Origin: Mesorhizobium sp. B2-3-12
Lineage (GTDB): Bacteria; Pseudomonadota; Alphaproteobacteria; Rhizobiales; Rhizobiaceae
NCBI RefSeq assembly: GCF_006442205.1
Contig: NZ_VFVR01000002.1
Coordinates: 558,001-622,000 of the forward strand
DNA: 64,000 nucleotides
Direction: 5' to 3'
Shown: piece after piece, positions 19,468-27,565 of the stretch
Layout of the letters: each line of letters begins with the position of its first letter
Position numbering within the stretch: the stretch's first letter is position 1
The notes under the pieces: model-generated
What the model was told of the DNA's origin: nothing
Database searches by the model: none
Seen by the model: the letters and a program-made list of their open reading frames with translations, nothing else
Translations under genes and position numbers: made by a program

Positions 19468-19925
19468 GAACCCTTTTGATTTTTCACTAGGCGAGATTCC
19501 GCCGTAGTGCCCCCGCCGTTCAGGAACGCTTCAATGTCGTCCAGCGCGCCCCCTTCATCCTGTAAATCGCATTGCCATATAGTCATGACCCGCCATCCCC
19601 GTTCCACCAACTGGTCCACCTTTCGAGCGTCTCGCGCCCGATTTCCTGCTATCTTCGTCGACCAGAATTCGGGGCGCGTTTTGGGCAATCTGCCAAGTCT
19701 GCAGTGGTGACCGTGCCAGAAACAACCGTGAACAAACAAAGCGACCCTGCGACTTCCGAACACGATATCGGGTGTTCCGGGCAACCCACCCCCATGAATT
19801 CTGTAGCGCCACCCGGCGGCATACAGCATTCGACGGACGATCAACTCGGGTTTCGTATTCTTCGGCCCAATGCGCGCCATCAATTTGCTTCGCCGCTCCG
19901 GCGTGAGCGGGTCGGTCACCGGCAT
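19464..19925 (-). CDS. vsr: Very short patch repair (Vsr) endonuclease
   Basis: A 153-residue nuclease of the Vsr family, which nicks next to T:G mismatches produced by deamination of 5-methylcytosine. Conserved parts are RSKLMARIGPKNTKPE, LPGTPDIVF with the metal-binding Asp, VHGCFWHGHHC with the zinc/active-site His and Cys, and the final GWRVMTIWQCDL. It shares TAATG with the small gene upstream and ATGA with the GHKL gene downstream. Vsr usually accompanies a cytosine methyltransferase, here the last gene of the operon. In such operons Vsr-like proteins may also act as the restriction nuclease. Confidence 0.95.
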   Translation of the reverse strand: MPVTDPLTPERRSKLMARIGPKNTKPELIVRRMLYAAGWRYRIHGGGLPGTPDIVFGSRRVALFVHGCFWHGHHCRLGRLPKTRPEFWSTKIAGNRARDARKVDQLVERGWRVMTIWQCDLQDEGGALDDIEAFLNGGGTTAESRLVKNQKGS

Positions 19926-20149
19926 TACTCTAAGGTAAAAACCTGATCGGACGACGTGCCATTTTCGGAGAATCGTGCTTTTGTTGTATCCACTGCTCGC
20001 TGGAGTGCTTTAACGATTTTCTTCGTGTCCTCCTCCGTGAAGTCATAAGCGGCACGGTTAGACAGATTTCCGACTAGACGGATTTGATCGAGTGCCTTTG
20101 TGACGCGCTGGCTGGCCAGCTGTACGAACTTCGAGCGTTTGTCTCGCAT
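19925..20149 (-). CDS. Small protein leading the Vsr/methyltransferase operon
   Basis: A 74-residue charged protein (MRDKRSKFVQLASQRVTKALDQ at the start, DFTEEDTKKIVKALQRAVD in the middle). It looks all-helical, without Cys or membrane segments. A perfect AGGAGG at 20160-20155 lies 5 bp before the ATG, the strongest ribosome site of the operon. Its stop overlaps the vsr start (TAATG). As a first, small, well-translated gene it might be a control protein or antitoxin-like partner, but it lacks an obvious helix-turn-helix and I do not recognise it. Confidence 0.75.
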   Translation of the reverse strand: MRDKRSKFVQLASQRVTKALDQIRLVGNLSNRAAYDFTEEDTKKIVKALQRAVDTTKARFSENGTSSDQVFTLE

Positions 20150-20173
20150 TCAATCCTCCTGAAGTAGGCCGGA

Positions 20174-20202
20174 CATATGATGCAAGTGTGCCGCACTGTC
20201 AA
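20174..20202 (-). promoter_or_regulatory. Candidate sigma-70 promoter of the defence operon
   Basis: Reading the minus strand, TTGACA (20202-20197) is a perfect -35 box and TCATAT (20180-20175) a fair -10, with a 16-bp spacer. The predicted start falls shortly before the AGGAGG site and ATG of the 74-residue gene. Confidence 0.5.
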
Positions 20203-20475
20203 CGCATAGACCGTACATTTCCAAAATATATGAAGAATGTGTCGAGTATGAGCACTGTCGAACCGCGATCAATCGAGCTTTAAGAGCGCCCTCGCTTCGA
20301 ATTTGACGGGAGCTGAAGTTGCAGCTGTAAGTAAGGAAGGCCGAAGGGGTAGCTTGACAATCTCTTGACATCAACCACATCCAATCCGGGCACCCCATGC
20401 GCCACCGCGTTGCAGATCGCGGCCTTCGGCCGCGTTCATCAAGCGGCAAAGCAATACCCTCGCAAGGAGCCTGAC
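20203..20475. other. Intergenic gap at the right end of the defence operon
   Basis: Together with the promoter this forms a 326-bp gap before the SDR gene. It is clearly more AT-rich on its left side (around 20210-20260) and becomes GC-rich near 20400, which may mark the boundary of acquired DNA. No gene, integrase remnant or convincing copy of the tRNA-Arg 3' end was found. An AAGGAG ribosome site for the SDR lies at 20464-20469. Confidence 0.4.
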
Positions 20476-21240
20476 TTGCCCACAACCACTCCCAAAACCA
20501 GGCGTGTCCTGATCACCGGCGCCGGCGCTGTCGACGGCATCGGCTTTGCCATTGCCCGCCAGTTTGGGCAGGCCGGGCATGCGGTTTTCCTGACCGGCGC
20601 CAGTGCGCGGGTGCTGGAGCGCGCCCTCGGGCTTCGCGGCGAGGGCATCGATGCCATGGCCGCGGTCGCGGATCTCACCATTGCCGCGGAGGTGGAACGG
20701 CTTCGGGCCGAAGTCGGCGCTGTCGATATCCTGGTCAACAATGCCGGCATGGGATCGCTGGCCTCGCCATCCGTCGACAAGGCTTTCCTGGCGATGAGCG
20801 AGGCCGAGTGGGATCGGGGCATCGAGACCAGCCTGAAGACCGCGTTTCTCGTCACCAGGGCGTTTCTGCCGGCGATGGTCGAAACGGGGTATGGGCGCAT
20901 CGTCAATGTCGCGTCGGTGACCGGGCCGCTGGTCTCCTACCACGGCACCGCCGCCTATTCCGCGGCGAAGGCCGGGATGGTCGGCCTGACCCGGACATTG
21001 GCGCTGGAGGTCGCGCGACACGGCGTCACCGCCAATGCCGTGGCGCCGGGCTGGATCGAGACAGGCGCATCGAGCGAGCCGGAGCGGATAGCGGCCCTGC
21101 ATGCGCCGCCGGGCCGCGCCGGCCGGCCGGACGAGGTCGCGGCGGCAGTCGTGTTCCTGGCCTCCGAAAGCGCCAGCTATATCAACGGCGCCTTGCTGGT
21201 GGTCGACGGCGGCAACAGCCTTGAAGAACGCAAGGGATAG
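20476..21240 (+). CDS. SDR family oxidoreductase
   Basis: A 254-residue classical short-chain dehydrogenase. The cofactor motif is TGAGAVDGIG (T-G-x3-x-x-G-x-G type), NNAG is present, and the catalytic Ser, Tyr and Lys are in place (VASVTGP, AAYSAAKAG). The C-terminal GGNSL part is normal. The start is set at TTG 20476 because AAGGAG sits 6 bp before it and the predicted N-terminus then begins just before the Rossmann fold; a longer reading from 20365 has no ribosome site. NAD(P)-dependent alcohol or keto reduction is expected; the substrate is unknown. Confidence 0.88.
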   Translation: MPTTTPKTRRVLITGAGAVDGIGFAIARQFGQAGHAVFLTGASARVLERALGLRGEGIDAMAAVADLTIAAEVERLRAEVGAVDILVNNAGMGSLASPSVDKAFLAMSEAEWDRGIETSLKTAFLVTRAFLPAMVETGYGRIVNVASVTGPLVSYHGTAAYSAAKAGMVGLTRTLALEVARHGVTANAVAPGWIETGASSEPERIAALHAPPGRAGRPDEVAAAVVFLASESASYINGALLVVDGGNSLEERKG

Positions 21241-21370
21241 ACCCCTTGGATTAGCCCTTTGCCTGGGTGGATTTCGACTTTCTGGCGCAGCTCCTTCCAC
21301 CCGAAATGAACTTGGCCCGTCGGAAGAAATTTCCACGCAGTCAGACTGAACCTGCGAGACGCCTCCAAGC

Positions 21371-21400
21371 TTGACTCTATCATCAGTCCAGACTAATGAT
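21371..21400 (+). promoter_or_regulatory. Promoter with overlapping palindromic ArsR operator
   Basis: TTGACT (21371-21376) and TAATGA (21394-21399) are spaced by 17 bp. The palindrome ATCAT-N-AGTC-CA-GACT-N-ATGAT (21379-21400) covers the spacer and the -10 box, as expected for autorepression by the ArsR protein. The transcription start would fall almost at the ATG (21406), so the mRNA may be leaderless. Confidence 0.6.
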
Positions 21401-21405
21401 AAGTC

Positions 21406-21717
21406 ATGACTGTTGATAACGCGCAGCTCGCCGCCCTGGGCGATCCGACCCGAAGGCAGATTTTCGAACTTATCGCGGAGCGGCCGCGCTCGGTGGCGGA
21501 TGTCACGCGGCAAGTCAGCGTGTCGCAGTCCGCGGTGTCGCAGCACCTGAAGGTGCTCAGGGATTCGCGGCTGGTGCGCGCGGAGCCGAAGGGCGCCAGC
21601 AACGTCTACCACATCGATCCGCACGGGCTTGGCGAAATGCGCGCCTGGCTCGACCGGTTCTGGAGCAAGACGCTCGCGGCCTACAAGCTGGCCGTCGAGA
21701 CCCCACCAGAGGAGTGA
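21406..21717 (+). CDS. ArsR-family transcriptional regulator
   Basis: A 103-residue winged-helix regulator: ALGDPTRRQIFELIAE, then the recognition helix VSVSQSAVSQHLKVLRDSRLV and the wing GASNVYHI. No Cys pair for metal binding is seen, so it belongs to the ArsR-like group paired with SRPBCC proteins rather than to the metal sensors. Its stop overlaps the next gene. A palindrome over its own promoter suggests autorepression. No ribosome site precedes the ATG, consistent with leaderless translation. Confidence 0.92.
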   Translation: MTVDNAQLAALGDPTRRQIFELIAERPRSVADVTRQVSVSQSAVSQHLKVLRDSRLVRAEPKGASNVYHIDPHGLGEMRAWLDRFWSKTLAAYKLAVETPPEE

Positions 21718-22205
21718 CCATGAACACCCAGATCCCCATCGCCTCCGTAAAACAGTCCGTCGTGGTCGAGGCGCCGATCGAGCGCGCCTTCAAGGTTTTC
21801 ACCGAGGATTTCGGCAGTTTCAAACCGCCGGAGCACAACCTGCTTAAAACCGAGATCGCCGAGACGGTGTTCGAGCCTCGGGTCGGCGGCCACGTCTATG
21901 ACCGCGGCGTCGACGGCAGCGAGTGCCGCTGGGCACGCGTGCTGGCCTATGAGCCGCCCAACCGCGTGCTCCTGAGCTGGGACATCAGCCCACAATGGCG
22001 CATCGAGACCGACCCGGCCAAAACCAGCGAGTGGGAAGTGCGGTTCACCGCCGAAACGGCTGAGCGTACCCGCGTCGAGATCGAGCATCGCAACCTGGAG
22101 CGCCATGGCCAGGGCTGGGAGGGCGTGCGCGACGGCGTCGCCGGCGATCAGGGCTGGCCGCTCTACCTGCAGCGCTATGTCGACCTGAATGCGCGGCAGG
22201 CCTGA
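21714..22205 (+). CDS. SRPBCC (AHSA1-like) domain protein
   Basis: A protein of about 163 residues of the START/Bet v1-like SRPBCC fold (VVEAPIERAFKVFTEDFGSF, VGGHVYDRGVDGSECRWARVLAYEPPNRVLLSWDI). Such proteins bind hydrophobic ligands and are often encoded directly after an ArsR regulator, as here. Start is GTG at 21714 overlapping the ArsR stop (GTGA), or ATG at 21720. It ends near the convergent methyltransferase gene. Ligand unknown. Confidence 0.9.
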   Translation: MTMNTQIPIASVKQSVVVEAPIERAFKVFTEDFGSFKPPEHNLLKTEIAETVFEPRVGGHVYDRGVDGSECRWARVLAYEPPNRVLLSWDISPQWRIETDPAKTSEWEVRFTAETAERTRVEIEHRNLERHGQGWEGVRDGVAGDQGWPLYLQRYVDLNARQA

Positions 22206-22239
22206 TAGCAGCATTTAATGGCGCTTCACTGCGGGGCGG

Positions 22240-23040
22240 TCAGGGCACCACGCCCCTGCACGCCCAAGCGACATTGGCAAACGATCTCGGCCCGTCCGGT
22301 CGTCCGGCCTGATAGGCATCGCGGACGGCAGTTTCAGTGCGCTCGCGCTCGGCTGCCTCCAGCGTGGTCATGTATTTGCCGAGCGGGCCTTCGCCCGCTG
22401 ATATCGGCGCCCAATAATCGGCGAAGTCTTGGTAATCCATGCGGATCATCAGCTCGGTTTCGGTCACGTCGGCCAGTCCCTGCTCGATGAAAGTCCGCTT
22501 CATCTCGCCGGGCTGCATCATCGGCTGAAAGCAATAGCGGCTGCGCATCTGGCGCCCGCTTTCGCTGAGCGCCGCCACCGTGTCGATCATCATACGCATG
22601 CCCGCCATGCCGCCGAGATGATCCCACACCACGGCTGCGACCACGCCGCCCGACCGCGTAACACGGCGCATTTCGGCAACCGCCTTGCCGGCTTCCGGCA
22701 CGAAATGAAGCACCAGCAGGGCCAGTGCACGGTCGAACGTGCTGTCCGCGAACGGCAAGGCGGTGGCGTCAGCCTGCTGGATCTCGATGCGCGGATCGCT
22801 GTTGCGCCGCTTTGCCGCCTCTACGAAAACAGGCGAAAAGTCGATTGCCGCGATCGCCGCGAGTTCGGCGGATTTCGCAAGCTCGAACGTCAGGCTGCCG
22901 GTGCCGCAACCGACGTCGAGTATCTTTTCGCCAGGGGCGAGTCCGGCGAAGCCGATGAATTTGGGCGCGAGCTTTCGGCTCCATCGGCCCATGAGTTGCT
23001 CATAGCCGGACGCGTCATGAACGGTGAAACTCGATGTCAT
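22240..23040 (-). CDS. Class I SAM-dependent methyltransferase
   Basis: A 266-residue methyltransferase of the UbiE/type 11 group. Motif I is ILDVGCGTGSL, motif II is AIDFSPVFVEAA, and a later motif is QADATALPFADSTFDRAL. The C-terminal half is variable and may determine the substrate. It is convergent with the SRPBCC gene and has its own 109-bp upstream gap. The substrate cannot be inferred. Confidence 0.9.
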   Translation of the reverse strand: MTSSFTVHDASGYEQLMGRWSRKLAPKFIGFAGLAPGEKILDVGCGTGSLTFELAKSAELAAIAAIDFSPVFVEAAKRRNSDPRIEIQQADATALPFADSTFDRALALLVLHFVPEAGKAVAEMRRVTRSGGVVAAVVWDHLGGMAGMRMMIDTVAALSESGRQMRSRYCFQPMMQPGEMKRTFIEQGLADVTETELMIRMDYQDFADYWAPISAGEGPLGKYMTTLEAAERERTETAVRDAYQAGRPDGPRSFANVAWACRGVVP

Positions 23041-23149
23041 ATGGCCCTCCCCTGCTGCAGGCGCAGGCTAGACCTCTATAGGGATGAAGCCAAGACGCGG
23101 GGAGTGCGGTTAATGCCTGCATGCGGGACGGGACAAGAGGACCGGTGGT

Positions 23150-24286
23150 TTATGCGACGCCCTTGAACGTCGCCACACTCTCCCGCTCCACCAGCGGGCA
23201 TTCCAGCTTGGTGATGGGATAGCGCCCCCGTCCCGCCACCGCCGGCGCTTCCAGTTGCTCGATCGCCCATTGCCCCATGGCCATATGCGGCAGGATCGAG
23301 GTGGTCAGTGGCGGGAACAGATGGCGGGCGATTTCCTCGTCGTCGTAGCCGACGACGGAGATGTCGGCGGGGATGTGCAGGCCGGCTTCCTTCAGGGCTT
23401 CGTAGCAGCCGATGGCGGTGCGGTCGTTCTGGCAGAAGATGGCAGTGGGGCGGTCCTTGAGCGCCAGCAGTTTTACCGTCGCGGCGTAGCCGGCGCTGGC
23501 CGACCAGTCGCCCTCGACCACCAATTCGCCGTCGAAAGGGATGTCGGCGGTGGCGAGCGCGCGGCGGTAGCCCTTGAGGCGGTCCTGTGCCGCCTGCATC
23601 CAGGGTTCGCCCGTGATGGTGGCGATGCGGCGGTGGCCATGGCTGATCAGATGCCGCGTCGAGCTCTGGCCGCCGGCGATCTCGGAGGGAACCACGGCTG
23701 GGAAAGCGTAATCCGACGTGTAGCAGTTGAGCAGGATGACCGGGATGTCTAGGCCATAGAGAAAATCGGGCGCGGTGATCTCGCGGGTGAAGATGGTCAT
23801 GTAGATCAGCGCCGAGATGCCGCGCCGGGTCAGCGCCGAGATGGCGCGCGGCTCCATCACGGCGTCGCCCATGGTCTGCGCCACCAGAAGCACGTTGCCG
23901 GCGTTCCACGATGCCTGGCGCGCGCCCTCGATGGCGACCACGGCTTCCGGGCTGGTGGCGAGCTGGTCGACGGCGAAACCGATCACGCCGTCGAGCCCGT
24001 CGGAGGCTGGCCCATAAAAACCGGGCCCACCGAAGGCGGCAGGCGGCTTCTCCAGCGCCGAGAAGGCGGGGGCGCTGTAGCCGAGAGCGCGGGCCGCCTC
24101 GATCACCCGCTCGCGGGTCTGCTGCGACAGGCGGATACCCGGCGAATTGTTGAGCACGAAGGAGACCGTCGCCTGCGAGCAACCGGCGGCGCGCGCGATG
24201 TCGGTCATGGTGACGCGGCCCTTGGGCTTTGCCGGCGCCTTGCGGCGCCTGGCGGTCGCGATGGCCGGATCCGTCGTCTCACTCAT
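23150..24286 (-). CDS. LacI-family transcriptional regulator
   Basis: A 378-residue LacI-type repressor. The N-terminal helix-turn-helix is VTMTDIARAAGCSQATVSFVLNNSPG, preceded by a basic leader (RRRKAPAKPKGR). The periplasmic-binding-protein-like sugar domain follows, ending with GYDDEEIARHLFPPLTT. The start MSETTDP at 24286 is the ATG closest to the DNA-binding domain. It is divergent from the first sugar ABC transporter and presumably controls it in response to that sugar. Confidence 0.92.
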   Translation of the reverse strand: MSETTDPAIATARRRKAPAKPKGRVTMTDIARAAGCSQATVSFVLNNSPGIRLSQQTRERVIEAARALGYSAPAFSALEKPPAAFGGPGFYGPASDGLDGVIGFAVDQLATSPEAVVAIEGARQASWNAGNVLLVAQTMGDAVMEPRAISALTRRGISALIYMTIFTREITAPDFLYGLDIPVILLNCYTSDYAFPAVVPSEIAGGQSSTRHLISHGHRRIATITGEPWMQAAQDRLKGYRRALATADIPFDGELVVEGDWSASAGYAATVKLLALKDRPTAIFCQNDRTAIGCYEALKEAGLHIPADISVVGYDDEEIARHLFPPLTTSILPHMAMGQWAIEQLEAPAVAGRGRYPITKLECPLVERESVATFKGVA

Positions 24287-24889
24287 GCGGCAGATGTTCC
24301 CCAATCCCAGGCCTGTCTAGCGTCGGCCCGCCGGGCCGACAAGATGGCGCGACGCTGCCGATCCCCGAGAACGTCGACTTCGTTTATAGTTATTATCACG
24401 CACGCATTCCAACAGTCATGCAGACGCAACGCACCTTTCAAACCCGGGGATTGCTGGTCTTCGACTCGGCACATAGGGATCGCGGCAGCGGCAGAGCCGT
24501 GCAGCCATGGCACTTGCCGACCGCGATGTCGAGCCTTTGCTAATAGTGTTTACTAATACAAGAATGCGCTGTACCGTCAATCCATCGCATCCAGCCCGGC
24601 TGGGTCCGGGGCGCGGTGGAAATGTCCGTGAACGGTCCGATGGCGAGCGGATATTGCCTGCGCGATCCATGTCTCGGATACGTGATATGTCAGACAAATC
24701 GGACTATTTACGAACGAAGAATGGTTGTCTAAAGTCCGTGGCGTGGCTGCAAATGACGCCATTCTTCAGTGCCGGGAACCCTTGAGGAGGAGGGGCGTCC
24801 AAGCCGCGAACGGCAATTCAGGTGAGCAAGGCAATTTTAGTGAGCAAGATGGGTCAGCCCGATGGCTGCACCAAAACGGGAGGTTGAAC
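24287..24889. promoter_or_regulatory. Long regulatory gap between lacI-type gene and sugar ABC operon
   Basis: Six hundred bases without a convincing gene. AT-rich patches stand out at 24383-24398 (TTATAGTTATTATCAC) and 24540-24558, where TAGT-GTTT-ACTA forms an inverted repeat that could be the LacI-type operator. The direct repeat GTGAGCAAG occurs at 24822 and 24840. GGGAGG lies 6 bp before the transporter ATG at 24890. Short reading frames here have poor protein character. Confidence 0.5.
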
Positions 24890-25852
24890 ATGAAATCCTT
24901 GATACGCAATGCATCCGTGGCCGCCGCGGCCCTGGTTGTCGGCCTGACGGCGACGGCTATCGCGCGCGCCGACGACAAGCCGACACTGGCCTTCGTCGTC
25001 AACGGCGCTTCCGACTTCTGGAAAGCGGCCGAAGCCGGCGTCAAGAAGGCGCAGGGCGAACTGCCCGACTACACGCTCGAACTCAAATATCCCGAACAAT
25101 CCTCGGTCGCCATCCAGCAGCGGCTGATGGACGACCTGGTCACCGCCGGCGTCAAGGGCATCATGGTCTCGGCCGTCGATCCCAAGACCTCGACCGACGG
25201 GCTGAACAAGATCGCCTCGGAGACGGCGCTGTTCACCACCGACTCGGATGCCCCGCAGACCAAGCGCGTCGCCTATATCGGCTCGTCCAATGTCGACGCC
25301 GGCAAGCAGGCCGCCGAAATCGCCAAGAAGGCGATGCCGAACGGCGGCAAATGCCTGGGCTTCGTCGGCTTGCTCGGCGCCGACAACGCCAAGGAGCGCA
25401 TACAGGGCATGAAGGATGGCCTGGCCGGCACCAAGATCGAACTCGTCGACGTGCGCGGCGACGACATCGACCAGGCGCGTGCCAAGAAGAATGTCGAGGA
25501 CGCGCTGGTCGCCAGCCCCGACGTCACCTGCATGGTCGGCTTCTACTCCTACAACACGCCGCGCATCTATGAAGCGCTGCGCGACGCCGGCAAGCTCGGC
25601 TCGATCACCGTCGTCGGCTTCGACGACGATCCGATCACGCTGGGCGGCGTCAAGGAAGGCACCATTGCCGCCACCGTCGTGCAGCAGCCCTTCGAATGGG
25701 CCTATCAGGGCATGAAGCTGATGGCCGCCTATCTCAAGGGCGACAAGTCGGGCATCCCGGCCGGCAATCTGATCATCATCCCGACCAAGATCATCGGCAA
25801 GGACGACGTCGACGCCTATGCCGCCAATCTCAAGGCGATGGCAGGAAACTAA
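24890..25852 (+). CDS. Sugar ABC transporter substrate-binding protein (transporter 1)
   Basis: A 320-residue periplasmic protein of the ribose/xylose-binding type (Peripla_BP_4). Signal peptide: MKSLIRNASVAAAALVVGLT, cleavage near ARA-DD. The sugar-binding fold includes FVVNGASDFWKAAEAGVK, ISAVDP-like MVSAVDPKTS and VVGFDDDPITLGGVKEG. The ATG at 24890 was chosen since it gives the signal peptide and has GGGAGG before it. It heads an operon with an RbsA-like ATPase and RbsC-like permease. Sugar identity is unknown. Confidence 0.94.
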   Translation: MKSLIRNASVAAAALVVGLTATAIARADDKPTLAFVVNGASDFWKAAEAGVKKAQGELPDYTLELKYPEQSSVAIQQRLMDDLVTAGVKGIMVSAVDPKTSTDGLNKIASETALFTTDSDAPQTKRVAYIGSSNVDAGKQAAEIAKKAMPNGGKCLGFVGLLGADNAKERIQGMKDGLAGTKIELVDVRGDDIDQARAKKNVEDALVASPDVTCMVGFYSYNTPRIYEALRDAGKLGSITVVGFDDDPITLGGVKEGTIAATVVQQPFEWAYQGMKLMAAYLKGDKSGIPAGNLIIIPTKIIGKDDVDAYAANLKAMAGN

Positions 25853-25866
25853 GACCACAGGCAGTT

Positions 25867-25895
25867 CAGCCGGCTCAACTCACTTGAGCCGGCTG
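25867..25895 (+). terminator. Intercistronic hairpin after substrate-binding gene
   Basis: A perfect 12-bp stem, CAGCCGGCTCAA (25867-25878) with TTGAGCCGGCTG (25884-25895), and a 5-nt loop. It sits between the binding-protein gene and the ATPase gene, where such hairpins partly stop transcription or protect the upstream mRNA so that binding protein is made in excess. No T-run follows. Confidence 0.7.
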
Positions 25896-25969
25896 TTCGC
25901 ATTGACGAACCCGGCCGGGGTCGTCAGTCTGCAGAACGGGCCGTTTTGGCCCACCGGCTGCTGTCAGGC

Positions 25970-27511
25970 ATGATGAATTATTCCGACACCTCCATCGCGG
26001 CGACCACTCCGTTCCTCAGTCTCGAGAACGTACGCAAGACCTATCCGGGCGTCGTGGCGCTGGACGGATTTTCCATGGAGGTCAGGCCGGGCGAGGTCAT
26101 CGGCCTGGTCGGCGAGAATGGCGCCGGCAAATCGACGCTGATGAAGATCCTCGGCGGCGTCACCACGCCCGATACCGGCACCATCACGGTCGACGGCACC
26201 GCCCATAACAGCCTGAGCGTGGAGGGCAGCCTGGGTTCGGGCATCGCCTTCGTCCACCAGGAACTCAATCTGTTCGAGAACCTCGATGTCGCCGCCAACA
26301 TCTTCTTTGGCCGCGAGCCGCTGCGCGCCGGGCCGCTGAGGCTGGTCGACCGGGCGAAGCTGCGCGACATGGTGGCGCCGCTGTTGAAGCGCGTCGGCGC
26401 CAATTTCTCCGCCGACACCCAGGTCGCGGATCTGTCGCTGGCGCAGCAGCAGATGGTCGAGATCGCCAAGGCGCTGTCGATCAAGGCCAGGCTGGTCATT
26501 CTCGACGAGCCTACATCGAGCCTGCCGCTCGCCGAGACCGACAAGCTGCTCGACGTCATCAAGGCGCTGAAGGCCGACGGCATCAGCGTGATCTTCATTT
26601 CGCACCGGCTGCACGAGATCGAGCGCGTCGCCGACCGCGTCGTCGTGCTGCGCGACGGCATGCTGGCCGGGACGCTCGGCAAGCGCGACATCAACCACGA
26701 CCAGATGGTCAAGCTGATGATCGGCCGCATGCTGAAGGAGCGCGAAAAGGCCTCCGAGGCGGCGCGGGCGCCGGGCGCCGTGGCGCTGTCGGCCAAGGCA
26801 ATCCGCACCCCAACCTATCCCGGCCGGCCGGTCGATCTCGATGTCAGGCGCGGCGAAATCCTGGGGCTCGCCGGCCTCGTCGGCTCCGGCCGCACCGAAT
26901 TGGCGCGCGTGTTCTTCGGCATCGACGCCAGCCTTGGCGGCGCGCTGGAGCTCAACGGCAGGCCGCTTACCCTCGGCTCAGCGGCCGACGCCGTCGCGCA
27001 AGGCATTTTTCTCGTGCCGGAAGACCGCAAACTGACCGGCATCCTGCTCGACCTCTCGATCGCGCAGAACATCTCGCTGCCCAACCTGCCGGCGCATGCC
27101 AGGCGGTCCCTGGTTTCGGCGAGCGCCGAGACCGCGACCGCGGAGAAGCAGAAGAAGGACCTCGGCATCAAGGCGCCTTCGGTGCAGACGCGCACCGGCA
27201 CGCTATCGGGCGGCAACCAGCAAAAGGTCGTGCTCGGCAAATGGCTGGCCATGAACCCGAAAGTGATGATCCTCGACGAGCCGACGCGCGGCATCGACAT
27301 CGGCGCCAAGGCGGAGATTTACGGGCTGATGCGGGCGCTGGCCGATGCCGGCGTCGCCGTGCTGATGATCTCCTCCGACATGGAGGAGGTGATCGGCGTT
27401 TCCGACCGCATCGCCGTCATGCATGAGGGCCAGATCTCGGGCATTCTCGACAAGGACCAGTTCAGCCAGGAAAACGTGCTTTTGCTCGCGGTGGGCAAGC
27501 AGCCGAAATAA
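25970..27511 (+). CDS. Sugar ABC transporter ATPase, RbsA-like (transporter 1)
   Basis: A 513-residue double ABC ATPase of the CUT2 type. The first nucleotide-binding domain has Walker A GENGAGKST, signature LSLAQQQ and Walker B LVILDEPTSS; the second has a degenerate Walker A (GLVGSGRTE), signature LSGGNQQK and Walker B VMILDEPTRG. The degenerate second site is usual in RbsA proteins. ATG at 25970 or 25973 is the likely start. It lies in one operon with the binding protein before it and the permease 54 bp after it. Confidence 0.94.
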   Translation: MMNYSDTSIAATTPFLSLENVRKTYPGVVALDGFSMEVRPGEVIGLVGENGAGKSTLMKILGGVTTPDTGTITVDGTAHNSLSVEGSLGSGIAFVHQELNLFENLDVAANIFFGREPLRAGPLRLVDRAKLRDMVAPLLKRVGANFSADTQVADLSLAQQQMVEIAKALSIKARLVILDEPTSSLPLAETDKLLDVIKALKADGISVIFISHRLHEIERVADRVVVLRDGMLAGTLGKRDINHDQMVKLMIGRMLKEREKASEAARAPGAVALSAKAIRTPTYPGRPVDLDVRRGEILGLAGLVGSGRTELARVFFGIDASLGGALELNGRPLTLGSAADAVAQGIFLVPEDRKLTGILLDLSIAQNISLPNLPAHARRSLVSASAETATAEKQKKDLGIKAPSVQTRTGTLSGGNQQKVVLGKWLAMNPKVMILDEPTRGIDIGAKAEIYGLMRALADAGVAVLMISSDMEEVIGVSDRIAVMHEGQISGILDKDQFSQENVLLLAVGKQPK

Positions 27512-27565
27512 TTTGCCTGGGTCGCGCAAGCGCGATCCGTCCAGGCCGGCATTGGGGAGAAGACG

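Noticed and set aside
20280..20410. Possible attachment-site copy of the tRNA-Arg 3' end (CTTCGAATTTGACGGGAGC or CCGGGCACCCCATGCGCCA)
   Set aside because: Only scattered matches to the tRNA end; too weak to call a direct repeat.
24507..24785. 92-codon frame in the regulatory gap before transporter 1
   Set aside because: No ribosome site, no conserved motif and composition of non-coding DNA.
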